64,000 bases of DNA from Anderseniella sp. Alg231-50 (lineage in GTDB: Bacteria > Pseudomonadota > Alphaproteobacteria > Rhizobiales > Aestuariivirgaceae), in contig NZ_LT703003.1 of assembly GCF_900149695.1 (NCBI RefSeq), forward strand, positions 620,001-684,000. The letters are read 5' to 3'. A model generated the notes under the pieces. The model made no database searches. It was not told where the DNA came from and saw only the letters and a program-made list of their open reading frames with translations. Positions 1 through 9,312 of the stretch are shown here, in pieces. How positions within the stretch are numbered: the first letter of the stretch is position 1; each line of letters begins with the position of its first letter. The position numbers and the translations under genes are program-made.

Positions 1-1422
1 GGAGCCGGCAAAACCACAATTGCCAGGAGCTTTGTACGCACCCTTGCCGATAACCCGGCACTGGAGGTACCAAGCCCGACTTTCACCCTGGTTCAGACAT
101 ACGAACTGGACGGGATGAGCGTGGCACACATGGATTTCTACCGGCTGGAGGAACCGGCGGAGATCGACGAACTCGGTATCGACGAAGCGCTTGATACAGG
201 CGCCGTGATTGTCGAATGGCCATCGCGTGCTGCCGATTTGCTGCCGCCCGGCGGATTGCTGATCGAGCTGAGCGAAGAGGACGGTGGGCGCAGCGCCCGG
301 TTGTCCAGCAGCAATGAGAATTGGTCTGCGCGCCTCGGCAAGCTGCAGCACATTGACGACCTGCTGGCAGCAAGCGGCTGGCAGGCTGCAACCCGTCACA
401 AAATGCCGGCCGACGCCTCATCGCGGCGCTATGAGCGCCTGAGCGGCGGGCCGGGCGGTGCCAGCGGCCTACTGATGGACATGCCGTCGCGTCCCGACGG
501 CGACCCCGTCCGCAACGGCCTGCCCTACAGCCGCATTGCGCATCTGGCGGAGGACATCCGTGCTGTTGAAGCGGTCAATCGCGGCCTGCTGGCGCAGGGC
601 CTTTCCGCACCGGAAATCCATGCCATCGACACCCGCAACGGGTTCGCGGTCATCGAAGATTTCGGGGCGGTGAGTTTCCGGTCGCTGCTCGACGACAGCG
701 AGCAGTTTCCGCTGTGCCTGACAGCTGCGGTGATGATGCTGGCCAATCTGGCCCAGGCCAACTGGCCCGAGCGGATTGAATTGTCTTCGGGCGATGCCTA
801 CCAGCTGTCGCACTACGATATGGATGCACTGCTGATCGAGGCGGAATTGTGCCTTGACTGGTACTGGCCGCACGTGAGCAGCAAGCCTGTTGATGACCGG
901 GCGCGCGATGAATTCATGGCCGCATGGCACGATGTTCTGCAACTGGTGCAGACCAGTCAGCCGGTCTGGGTGTTGCGAGATTTTCATGTCGACAACCTGT
1001 TCTGGCTGCCGCAGCGTGACGGCGACCGCAAGATTGGCCTGATCGACACGCAGGACTGCGTGCTGGGCCATCCGGCCTATGATCTCGCGTCATTGCTGCA
1101 GGATGTTCGGGTGACGATCCCCGCTCAGGTCGAACGGGACTATTATGACATGTACGTTGCAGCCCGAGGCGCTGATGACGAGAGCTTTGACACCGGCTCT
1201 TTCGCGGCGGCCTATGCCATACTGGGGGCTCAGCGCGCCACCAAGATACTGGGGATTTTCGCCCGTCTGAATGCACGCGACGGAAAACCTGCCTATCTCA
1301 GGCATTTGCCGCGCGCCAGTGATGTGCTGGAGCACAATCTGCGCCATCCCGCCCTTGCCACGGTGAAGGCATGGTTTGACGAACATCTGCCGCGTACCTT
1401 GCGTGAGGATGCCGGATCATGA
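1..1422 (+). CDS. tsaE-amgK: TsaE-AmgK fusion: tRNA t6A ATPase joined to N-acetylmuramate/N-acetylglucosamine kinase (5' end missing)
   Basis: The reading frame is open from base 1, so the gene begins before the window. The N-terminal part is TsaE: the P-loop GAGKTT is encoded at bases 4-21, followed by PSPTFTLV, HMDFYRLEE and VIVEWP, all typical of this ATPase of tRNA threonylcarbamoyladenosine synthesis. The rest is an aminoglycoside-phosphotransferase-fold kinase with the catalytic loop LRDFHVDNLFW and the metal-binding IDTQDCVLG. Next to MurU this half is most likely AmgK, the anomeric sugar kinase that recycles MurNAc from peptidoglycan. Fusions of the two are common in alphaproteobacteria. 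The stop overlaps the murU start as ATGA. The fusion and both domains are clear; the sugar-kinase role rests on the neighbour. Confidence 0.88.
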   Translation, partial: GAGKTTIARSFVRTLADNPALEVPSPTFTLVQTYELDGMSVAHMDFYRLEEPAEIDELGIDEALDTGAVIVEWPSRAADLLPPGGLLIELSEEDGGRSARLSSSNENWSARLGKLQHIDDLLAASGWQAATRHKMPADASSRRYERLSGGPGGASGLLMDMPSRPDGDPVRNGLPYSRIAHLAEDIRAVEAVNRGLLAQGLSAPEIHAIDTRNGFAVIEDFGAVSFRSLLDDSEQFPLCLTAAVMMLANLAQANWPERIELSSGDAYQLSHYDMDALLIEAELCLDWYWPHVSSKPVDDRARDEFMAAWHDVLQLVQTSQPVWVLRDFHVDNLFWLPQRDGDRKIGLIDTQDCVLGHPAYDLASLLQDVRVTIPAQVERDYYDMYVAARGADDESFDTGSFAAAYAILGAQRATKILGIFARLNARDGKPAYLRHLPRASDVLEHNLRHPALATVKAWFDEHLPRTLREDAGS

Positions 1423-2135
1423 CCGGTTCACGCGCCATGGTGCTGGCAGCGGGACTGGGCACCCGCATGCGGCCTCTGACGCTTGACCGGCCAAAACCGC
1501 TGATCGAGGTTGCCGGCAGATCACTGCTGGATCGCGGCGTGGACGTGCTGCAGCGTTCAGGTGTGACGCACATGGTCGTCAACAAGCACTACCTGCCTGA
1601 CCAGATACAGGCCTGGGCAGGCAACAGACACGATCTGGACATCACGGTGCAGGATGAAACGGCTGAACTGCTGGATACCGGCGGCGGTGTGGCGCGGGCA
1701 TTGCCGCAACTGGGCGAGGAACCGTTTTTCGTGCTGAACTCGGATTCGTTCTGGGTGGACGGGCCCACGCCGGCACTGCAACGCCTGGCGGCACTGTGGG
1801 ATGACGGTGCGATGGACTGTCTGCTATTATTGTCCGGCAAAGCCCGTTCGATCGGTTTTGACGGGCCCGGTGATTTTGAAATGAACACAAGCGGACAACT
1901 GTCGCGCCGCAGCGACGCCACCGCATCACTGGTCTATGCCGGTGCCTATATGGTGCATCCGCGATTGTTCGCCGACGCGCCGGACGGCGCCTTTTCCATG
2001 AACCAGCTGTGGAACCGGGCAATTGCCAATCAGCGCCTTTACGGCATGGAGCACGATGACTGGTGGCTGCATGTCGGCACGCCGGCAGCCATCGACGAAG
2101 CAGAAGACAGGCTGGCCGCGCTGGGCGCAGCATGA
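1419..2135 (+). CDS. murU: N-acetylmuramate alpha-1-phosphate uridylyltransferase
   Basis: A 238-residue nucleotidyltransferase. The N-terminus AAGLGTRMRPLT..PKPL is the NTP-binding signature of sugar-1-phosphate nucleotidylyltransferases, and LNSDSFW carries the metal-binding aspartate. It would convert MurNAc-1-phosphate and UTP to UDP-MurNAc, the step after AmgK, so cell-wall sugar is reused without de novo synthesis. It overlaps the upstream fusion gene by four bases and addB by four bases, so translational coupling is likely. A generic mannose- or glucose-1-phosphate enzyme is the alternative, but the AmgK neighbour makes MurU the best call. Confidence 0.85.
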   Translation: MTGSRAMVLAAGLGTRMRPLTLDRPKPLIEVAGRSLLDRGVDVLQRSGVTHMVVNKHYLPDQIQAWAGNRHDLDITVQDETAELLDTGGGVARALPQLGEEPFFVLNSDSFWVDGPTPALQRLAALWDDGAMDCLLLLSGKARSIGFDGPGDFEMNTSGQLSRRSDATASLVYAGAYMVHPRLFADAPDGAFSMNQLWNRAIANQRLYGMEHDDWWLHVGTPAAIDEAEDRLAALGAA

Positions 2136-5100
2136 CGCAGCCCGCCACAGCGTCTGTGTTCACCATCCCACCGTCGTGCGGTTTCCTGCCAAGCCTTGTT
2201 GCATCCATCCTTGCAGGGCACCTGCTGCCGGGCCCCGCCGGCGCTCCCGACCCGCTTGAGTTGAGCACCTGGACAATTCTGTTGCCGACACGGCGCGCCG
2301 TGCGGGCCTGCCGCCAGGCCTTCATCGAGATTGACCCCGGCACAGCACGCCTTTTGCCGGTCATTCGCGCACTGGGGGACGTGGACGAGGATGAAATCCA
2401 TATAACCGGCGCCTATGGGCCAGGTGCAGCAGGTGATCTGGACCTGCCGCCCGCCGCCACACAGGTTCAGCGGCAGTTCCTGCTGACACGCATTGTGCGC
2501 GACTGGGCGCGATCCAACCCCGTCAGTCCGGCGGCACGTGCCGTCAATGACAGCATTTCGCACGCCCTGCAGATGGCCGGGTCGCTGGTGCATCTGATAG
2601 ACAGCCTTGAGACAGGCGACATTACGCTGGCGGATTTACCCAGGCTGCTTGCCGGTGATCACGAGATGCCGCTGCATCGCAACGAGGCTGCCGATTTCCT
2701 GGAAATCATTTCTCAAACCTACCCCGCCGCGATGGCCGAAGCGGGCCTTACGGGTCCACAGGCGCGCCGCTCCGCCCTGTTGCAGGCAGAAGCGCAGAGA
2801 TTGCGGCGGCGCCCGCCTGCGGGACCGGTGATTGCTGCAGGTTCTACCGGATCGGTACCTGCAACCGCTGAGTTGCTGGTGACAGTTGCCAATCTGCCGC
2901 GCGGCGCGGTCATATTGCCTGGTCTTGACCGCAGACTGGATGCCGAAAGCTGGGCCGGCATCGAAATTTCGCCGCAACACCCGCAGTACGGCATGCGGGA
3001 ACTGCTTGAAAAGTTCGGCGTTGAGCGCAGCGAAGTGACCTACTTGCCGGGCTTGCAGGTGACCGAGGCCGGCCGGGCGCGCGCCGTGCTTGCATCAGAG
3101 ACGATGCGGCCCAGCGAAGCGACCCACCTGTGGAAGAACCTCGCAAGCTGCAGCGACAAGTTCAGGCTTGCCTGCCAGGGCATCACCGAACTGGTATGCC
3201 CTGAAATGCGCGAACAGGCCTTGATGATCGCGATGCTGATGCGCAAGGCGCACGATGAACACCGCCCGTGTTCTCTGATAACCCCGGACCGGCAACTGGC
3301 ACGCCGGGTCACATCCGAGCTGACGCGCTGGGACATTCATGTCGACGACAGCGCCGGTGAACCACTTGCCGGGACCGAGCAGGGGATATTTTTCCGGCTG
3401 GTGGCTGATGTATGTGCACCTGCTGCGCGGGCGCACGACGTGGTTGCCCTGCTCGGCCACAGGTTGATGGCAGATGAGCTGGTTGCCGGAACCGACATGC
3501 GCTCACTGGCGAAAATACTGGAAATTGTGCTGTTCCGGCAGCTCCCGGGCGGTCATCATCTGCGCGGCCTGGCAGGGCGCATTTCACAGGCAAAATCACT
3601 GGCGCAAGACCCCTTTGCTCATCCGCTGGCGAAGAATACCCCATCAGAACAATGGGATATGCTGACGGCACTGGCGGCGCGGCTTGAACAGGTCATGACG
3701 CCTTTGCTGGATCTGTCGGCCACCAGCGACGGCGGTCCGCTGGCCGGCATGCTGCACGCGCATGTTTCAGTTGCCGAGGCTCTCAGCGCCGGGGCCACCG
3801 GTGTACCTGACAGGTTGTGGGCGGGTGAGGCAGGTAACGCGCTTTCAGAGACATTGCGCGAACTGCTGGATCATGCAGCGTCGGCACCGGCCATGCCCCA
3901 TGCCGACTATTGCAGTTTCATTACCGATACCTTGCGCACCGTACCGGTGCGCCGGCGTTATCCGCTGCATCCGAAGCTGCAGATACTGGGCCTGCTGGAG
4001 GCTCGTCTGGTACAGACGGAACTGGTTATTCTCGGCGGACTGAACGAGGGCACCTGGCCGGGAAACGTTGATCCGGGCCCGTGGCTGTCGCGCCCGCAAC
4101 ATGTGGCTGTCGGCCTGCAACTGCCCGAACGCCGGCTGGGCCTGGCGGCACATGACTTCGTGCAGGGCCTTGGCGCCGAAACCGTGGTGCTGACCTGGGC
4201 TCGCAAGGTCAACGGAACCCCCGCGGTGGCGTCACGCTGGCTGTTGAGGTTGAAGGCTGTACTGGCAGCGGCGGGTCTCAAGGACGCGTTGCAGCCTGAT
4301 CCGGCAACTGACTGGGCCGGTTGGGCGCTGGGCCTGGATTGGCATGCAAAGATGGCAACCGGCGAAAAACCTGCCGCCGCACTGCCGCCGAAGCCGGTGC
4401 CACCGGTTGCAGCCCGTCCGCGCCGATACTCGGTTTCCAGGGTCGAACGACTGATGCAGGATCCCTACTGGCTTTATGCAAATGCCATACTGAAGCTGAA
4501 ACCGCTGCCGCCACTAGATAGCGAACCGGGTGCGGCCGAACGCGGCCAGCTTGTCCATGCGGTGGTGGAGAGATTCACCGACCAGTATCCAGCTGAACTG
4601 CCTGACAATGCACAAGCAATCATGCGTGATATCGCGGTGAAACTGATTGGTGGCTTTGCACCGGATCCCGCCCTGCGGGCACTGTGGCTGCCGCAGGTGT
4701 GGCGGATGACCGACTGGTTCTGCGACCAGGAAGCAAGCTTGCGCGTGGGCGTCACCTCGCAGCTCACCGAACTGGATGGAAGCCACGCGTTTCAGGTCGA
4801 TGGCGAAGATGTTAATCTGACAGCCCGTGCTGACCGCATCGACCGGCTGCAATCAGGCTCGCTTCGCATCGTCGACTACAAGACCGGAGGCGCCAGCCTG
4901 ATGGCGCTCCATGACAGAAACGGCAAGCAACGCAAGAGCTACAAGCCACAACTCTACCTGGAAGGCTGGATTGCGCGGCAGGGCGGGTTTGCGAAATTGC
5001 CGGCCACGCAGGTTGAAGAGCTTCTGTATATTCGCCTGTCAGGAGGAGATCCGCCCGGTGCGCTGATCGGACCGTCAGGCAATGTGGACATTGCAGACGA

Positions 5101-5284
5101 GATTGAAAAAGCTGCCGACGGCGTTCGTTCGCTTATTGCCAGCTATCTGAACGCCACGCAGGCCTATCCGGCCCGGGCCGGCGAGGAAGCCTGGAACCGA
5201 AAGGGTGACTATGACCACCTGTCGCGGTGGCGCGAATGGGGCCAGGGCAGCGACCACGGCTCGGAAGCCGGAGACGGCGAATGA
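2132..5284 (+). CDS. addB: Double-strand break repair protein AddB (alphaproteobacterial type)
   Basis: A 1050-residue subunit of the AddAB helicase-nuclease, which resects double-strand breaks for RecA loading. The ATG at 2132 overlaps the murU stop; the open frame extends further upstream but only inside murU. The C-terminal third carries a RecB-type nuclease domain with RADRIDRL and the catalytic IVDYKTGG. The body is the degenerate helicase-like domain of alpha-type AddB, with LNEGTWPGN as a recognisable segment. addA follows with an ATGA overlap. The identity is supported by the position directly before AddA as well as by the motifs. Confidence 0.93.
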   Translation: MTQPATASVFTIPPSCGFLPSLVASILAGHLLPGPAGAPDPLELSTWTILLPTRRAVRACRQAFIEIDPGTARLLPVIRALGDVDEDEIHITGAYGPGAAGDLDLPPAATQVQRQFLLTRIVRDWARSNPVSPAARAVNDSISHALQMAGSLVHLIDSLETGDITLADLPRLLAGDHEMPLHRNEAADFLEIISQTYPAAMAEAGLTGPQARRSALLQAEAQRLRRRPPAGPVIAAGSTGSVPATAELLVTVANLPRGAVILPGLDRRLDAESWAGIEISPQHPQYGMRELLEKFGVERSEVTYLPGLQVTEAGRARAVLASETMRPSEATHLWKNLASCSDKFRLACQGITELVCPEMREQALMIAMLMRKAHDEHRPCSLITPDRQLARRVTSELTRWDIHVDDSAGEPLAGTEQGIFFRLVADVCAPAARAHDVVALLGHRLMADELVAGTDMRSLAKILEIVLFRQLPGGHHLRGLAGRISQAKSLAQDPFAHPLAKNTPSEQWDMLTALAARLEQVMTPLLDLSATSDGGPLAGMLHAHVSVAEALSAGATGVPDRLWAGEAGNALSETLRELLDHAASAPAMPHADYCSFITDTLRTVPVRRRYPLHPKLQILGLLEARLVQTELVILGGLNEGTWPGNVDPGPWLSRPQHVAVGLQLPERRLGLAAHDFVQGLGAETVVLTWARKVNGTPAVASRWLLRLKAVLAAAGLKDALQPDPATDWAGWALGLDWHAKMATGEKPAAALPPKPVPPVAARPRRYSVSRVERLMQDPYWLYANAILKLKPLPPLDSEPGAAERGQLVHAVVERFTDQYPAELPDNAQAIMRDIAVKLIGGFAPDPALRALWLPQVWRMTDWFCDQEASLRVGVTSQLTELDGSHAFQVDGEDVNLTARADRIDRLQSGSLRIVDYKTGGASLMALHDRNGKQRKSYKPQLYLEGWIARQGGFAKLPATQVEELLYIRLSGGDPPGALIGPSGNVDIADEIEKAADGVRSLIASYLNATQAYPARAGEEAWNRKGDYDHLSRWREWGQGSDHGSEAGDGE

Positions 5285-8200
5285 GCGCAACCGCTGAATT
5301 CGAAACTGCCAGACGGCAGCAGGACCTTGCATCAGGACCTGAGGTTTCGGCGTTCGTGCCGGCAAATGCCGGTGCCGGCAAGACCCACGTGCTGGTCGGA
5401 CGTGTCATCAGACTGCTGCTCAACGGAGTGCAGCCGGAACGCATTCTGTGCCTCACCTATACCCGGGCGGCGGCCGCTGAAATGTCTGAACGCCTGTTTG
5501 AAAAACTGTCAGGCTGGATTGCAAGGGATGATCGTGAGCTGAGCGCATTGATCCGCAAGGATATTGCGCAATCCGATATGGAGGTACGCAACCTCGACGA
5601 GGCGCGCAGGCTGTTTACCCGCGCCCTCGAGACGCCCGGCGGCCTGAAGGTCCAGACAATCCATGCCTTCTGCGAGCGCCTGCTGCAGCGGTTTCCGATC
5701 GAAGCAGGCGTGGTACCCGGTTTTCACGTGTTGAGCACCACCGACAGCCGCGACCTGATGGCATTGGCGCGCGCACAGGTCCTGACCCGCGATGACGACA
5801 GGGTTCGGGATGCTGTATCGACGATCACACCGTTCGCCAATGAACAGGCATTTTCCGGCCTGCTTCACGAACTGCAAAAGCACGCCAGCAAGCTGCTGGC
5901 TGCCTTCGGCACCCGGGAGACGTTTCCGCAGCTGACGGCCCAGCTCAACCTTCTGTTCGGCCTGACCGGAGAAGAAACGTCACAGGACATTGCGCAGGAA
6001 TTTGCAGCGCAGCTCGACAAGTCCTCCCTGCTCCATGCAGCCACGCTGATGGCAAGCGACGCCGCGGTGACCAATACCAATCAGGCGGCGCTGATCACCC
6101 GGTTGCTGGAAGCTCAGAGCCCCCAGGATGTCCTGTCGATTGCCAGGCAGATTGCGCTGACCGGCAAGGGTAAACCGAAAGGTGATACAGCCCTGGTGAC
6201 CAGGAAACTGGACGAACGCCATCCGGAATGCCGCGAGGCGTTGCTGAAGCTGCGAGAGCTGTTGCTGGCGGCGCTGGAAAGCGTCAACGCGCTGTTGATC
6301 GTACGTTCCACCAGCGCACTGGTCTATCTCGGGCTGGAAATCATCGCCACATTCAACAAGCTGAAGCAGAACCTTGCGGCTTACGATTTTGAGGACCTGA
6401 TCCACCAGACGGTTGACCTGCTGCACCATAATGCCGACGCCGCCTGGGTACTGTACAAGCTCGACGGTGGACTGGATCACATTCTGATAGACGAGGCCCA
6501 AGATACCAGCCCCGATCAGTGGCAGATCATCAACGCGCTGACGGAAGAGTTTTTTGCCGGTGAAGGCGCGCGCGGCGGGCTGGCAAGGACCATGTTTGCC
6601 GTCGGCGACCGCAAGCAGTCGATCTATTCGTTCCAGGGTGCCGATCCACGGGAGTTCGACAAGCAGGCGGGGCTTTACGAAACGCTGATCAGCAATGCCG
6701 GAGAAACCTATCGCGAAGTACCGCTCGAACACTCCTTCCGCTCCAGCGAACTGGTGCTGCATGCCGTGGACCTGGTTTTCAGGCGCGATGATGCCAGCAA
6801 GGGCGTAACGTCGGAAATCCAGCCGGAGGTGCGGCACCTGCCAATCCGCAAAGGTGAACGGGGGCTGGTCGAGATCTGGGATCTTGAGCGTGGCCAGTCG
6901 GATGACGACGTTCAGCACTGGGCACCAAAATCAGGTGAGATCGTCGATCCGCCGCATCTGGTGATGGCACGCCGCATCGCGGCAACAATTGCGGCCTGGA
7001 CGCAAAACCAGCCGCCTGAAATGTTGAAGGAAAACCGCCCGGTCCGGCCGTCCGACATTCTGATACTGGTGCGCCAGCGGTCATACCTGATGGCGGCAAT
7101 CGTGCGGGCCCTGAAGGAGGCCGGTGTGCCGGTTGCCGGTGCCGACAGACTGAAGCTGCTCGATCACATCGCGATCCAGGATCTGATGGCGCTGGCCCAG
7201 GCCTGTATTCTGCCGCAAGACGATCTCAACCTTGCCGGCGTGTTGAAAAGCCCGTTGTTTACCCATGATGACGGTGTCACGCGATTTGACGACGACAGCG
7301 ACCTTTTCGCACTGGCCCACCAGCGCGAACCAGGCAGCATATGGAACAGGCTGGAAAAAGCCGCCCGGGCGGGCAAGCCGTACAGCGGCGCTTTTGAGCA
7401 ATTGACCCGCTGGCGGAAACAGGCTGCACGATCCGGTGTGTTCAACTTCTATTCAGCGGTTTTGTCCCGCGACGGCGGCAGGCGGGCCCTGCTTGGCGGA
7501 CTCGGGCCGGAAGCCGCCGACCCGGTAGATGCCTTTCTGCAACTCGCTCTGGAATATGAACAGCAACACGCGCCGTCACTGGCCGGTTTCCTGGCCTGGC
7601 TTGAAGCGACCCAGGCCGACATCCGACGCGACATGGACCAGGCCGGCGGCGAAGTGCGGGTCATGACGGTTCACGGAGCGAAGGGTCTGGAAGCGCCCAT
7701 CGTGTTCCTGCCGGATACCTGTTCGGCCCCGGAGGCCAGAAAAATCGACAGTGTCCTGTTCACCGAAACCCACATTCCGGTGTGGCGGCTGAAATCGGAC
7801 TACGCGACCGGTGTAACGGACGCGCTCAGGGACAAGGCCTTTGCGGGTCTGATGGAAGAGTACAACCGATTGCTCTATGTTGCGATGACCAGGGCCCGCT
7901 ACCGGCTTTATGTGTGCGGCTTCGTCAAGCCAAGGAGCAAGACTGCACCGGCTGATGCGCCGGACGCCAGCTGGTATGCCATGATGCACGCAGCACTTAC
8001 CGGCAGTGAAACTCCCCTGTTGCAGCAGCACGTCGATAGCAACGATGTCCGCACCTGGCGGGCCGGCCAACCGCAGGTCAGCGACGACAAGGAAAGCTCA
8101 GCCGACAGTGCGGCTGAGGCCAGCGTGCCGCCTGAATGGGCACATGCCCCGGCACGCAGCGTTGCTGCGCCCAGTCGCTGGCTGGCCCCGTCACGCATGG

Positions 8201-8796
8201 ATGCCGCTGGTGAAACCGACGAGGGATGGAGTGGCGAAACGGCATTGTCGCCACTGGCGCCGCGCACCGACATACGGTTCCGCAGGGGCCAGTTGGTGCA
8301 CCGGCTGCTGCAATCCCTGCCGGAACTGCCGGAAGAGCAGCGCGAAGCCTCCGCCCACAGATTCCTGGCGGCCAACGGCGTTACCGAGCCTGAACTAGAT
8401 ACAACCGTGTCTGAAATCATGATGCTGTTTGCAGATGCGCGGTTTGCCGCGGTGTTTTCCGCCGCCGCGCGGCCTGAAGTATCGATTGCTGCCATGATTG
8501 ACCTGCCGGACCAGGAGAGGTTCGGCCTGACAGGCCAGATCGACCGGCTGCTGGTTGAACCTGACCGGGTGCTGGTGGTGGATTTCAAAACCAATCGTCC
8601 GCCGCCGGACAGCGTAAATGACGTACCTGACCTTTACCTGCGCCAGCTCGCGGCATATTCAAAGGCGCTGCAGCGGGTTTACCCGGGCAGGATCATTGAA
8701 TGCGCCCTGTTGTGGACCGATGCACCCGCGCTGATGCCCGTGCCGGCCGCCATGCTGGATGAAGCCTGGCAAGGATCCGCGATCACAACGGCGTAA
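5281..8796 (+). CDS. addA: Double-strand break repair helicase-nuclease AddA
   Basis: A 1171-residue UvrD/Rep-type superfamily 1A helicase with a C-terminal nuclease domain. Walker A is ANAGAGKTHVL near residue 30. Motif II is ILIDEAQDTSPDQW, motif III is FAVGDRKQSIYSFQGAD, and motif V is MTVHGAKGLEAPIV. The nuclease core is VVDFKTNRPP near the C-terminus. The ATG at 5281 was chosen because it overlaps the addB stop and an upstream in-frame start lies inside addB. It works with AddB in recombination repair in the cytoplasm. Confidence 0.95.
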   Translation: MSATAEFETARRQQDLASGPEVSAFVPANAGAGKTHVLVGRVIRLLLNGVQPERILCLTYTRAAAAEMSERLFEKLSGWIARDDRELSALIRKDIAQSDMEVRNLDEARRLFTRALETPGGLKVQTIHAFCERLLQRFPIEAGVVPGFHVLSTTDSRDLMALARAQVLTRDDDRVRDAVSTITPFANEQAFSGLLHELQKHASKLLAAFGTRETFPQLTAQLNLLFGLTGEETSQDIAQEFAAQLDKSSLLHAATLMASDAAVTNTNQAALITRLLEAQSPQDVLSIARQIALTGKGKPKGDTALVTRKLDERHPECREALLKLRELLLAALESVNALLIVRSTSALVYLGLEIIATFNKLKQNLAAYDFEDLIHQTVDLLHHNADAAWVLYKLDGGLDHILIDEAQDTSPDQWQIINALTEEFFAGEGARGGLARTMFAVGDRKQSIYSFQGADPREFDKQAGLYETLISNAGETYREVPLEHSFRSSELVLHAVDLVFRRDDASKGVTSEIQPEVRHLPIRKGERGLVEIWDLERGQSDDDVQHWAPKSGEIVDPPHLVMARRIAATIAAWTQNQPPEMLKENRPVRPSDILILVRQRSYLMAAIVRALKEAGVPVAGADRLKLLDHIAIQDLMALAQACILPQDDLNLAGVLKSPLFTHDDGVTRFDDDSDLFALAHQREPGSIWNRLEKAARAGKPYSGAFEQLTRWRKQAARSGVFNFYSAVLSRDGGRRALLGGLGPEAADPVDAFLQLALEYEQQHAPSLAGFLAWLEATQADIRRDMDQAGGEVRVMTVHGAKGLEAPIVFLPDTCSAPEARKIDSVLFTETHIPVWRLKSDYATGVTDALRDKAFAGLMEEYNRLLYVAMTRARYRLYVCGFVKPRSKTAPADAPDASWYAMMHAALTGSETPLLQQHVDSNDVRTWRAGQPQVSDDKESSADSAAEASVPPEWAHAPARSVAAPSRWLAPSRMDAAGETDEGWSGETALSPLAPRTDIRFRRGQLVHRLLQSLPELPEEQREASAHRFLAANGVTEPELDTTVSEIMMLFADARFAAVFSAAARPEVSIAAMIDLPDQERFGLTGQIDRLLVEPDRVLVVDFKTNRPPPDSVNDVPDLYLRQLAAYSKALQRVYPGRIIECALLWTDAPALMPVPAAMLDEAWQGSAITTA

Positions 8797-8813
8797 ACAA
8801 TGCCTCATGAGAC

Positions 8814-8832
8814 TTGACCCGCGTCGGGTCAA
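8814..8832. promoter_or_regulatory. Perfect palindrome TTGACCCG-CGT-CGGGTCAA between addA and trxA
   Basis: Two 8-bp arms match perfectly around a 3-base centre, 17 bases after the addA stop and about 90 bases before trxA. There is no T-run, so it is a weak terminator candidate. It could equally be an operator for trxA. No protein can be assigned. Confidence 0.4.
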
Positions 8833-8919
8833 TACCTACTTGTTCAACACGTACAACTCTTGCACTGACGCCGATTCCCTCGAGTTCAGGGCAATCCTCT
8901 TTTAGAAAGGTTTTGCAAC

Positions 8920-9240
8920 ATGGCAACGAATGCTGTCACGGACGCCTCATTTGAAGACGATGTGATCAAGTCCGATACCCCGGTCGTGGTGGATTTCTGG
9001 GCGGAATGGTGCGGTCCCTGCAAGATGATCGGCCCGTCTTTGGAAGAACTGTCGGATGAACTCGGGTCTGACGTCAAAATCGTCAAGATCAACATCGACG
9101 AAAATCCGTCCGTACCCTCGAAGTTCGGCGTGCGCGGCATCCCGACACTGATGGTGTTCAAGGGCGGCGAAGTGGCATCGACACAGGTCGGCGCCAATCC
9201 CAAAGGCAAGATTGCCGAATGGATCAAGTCGTCCATCTGA
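8920..9240 (+). CDS. trxA: Thioredoxin 1
   Basis: A 106-residue thioredoxin with the classic active site [10 protein letters not shown] and the cis-proline segment GIPTL. It reduces protein disulfides in the cytoplasm using electrons from thioredoxin reductase. A purine-rich stretch (TTTAGAAAGG) lies about 12 bases before the ATG. It is separated from addA by about 120 bases and so probably has its own promoter. Its place after addAB is common in Rhizobiales. Confidence 0.97.
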   Translation: MATNAVTDASFEDDVIKSDTPVVVDFWAEWCGPCKMIGPSLEELSDELGSDVKIVKINIDENPSVPSKFGVRGIPTLMVFKGGEVASTQVGANPKGKIAEWIKSSI

Positions 9241-9277
9241 GCGTCGACTGATTATTTGAATTCTGGATGAGTCCGGC

Positions 9278-9312
9278 AGGGCGCGATTTCGTTGAACCCG
9301 AAACCGCGCCCT
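9278..9312. terminator. Hairpin between convergent trxA and folC
   Basis: AGGGCGCG-A-TTTCG pairs with CGAAA-C-CGCGCCCT around a short loop; the right arm touches the folC stop codon. The arms are GC-rich, but no clear T-run follows on either strand, so a bidirectional terminator is likely rather than certain. Confidence 0.5.
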
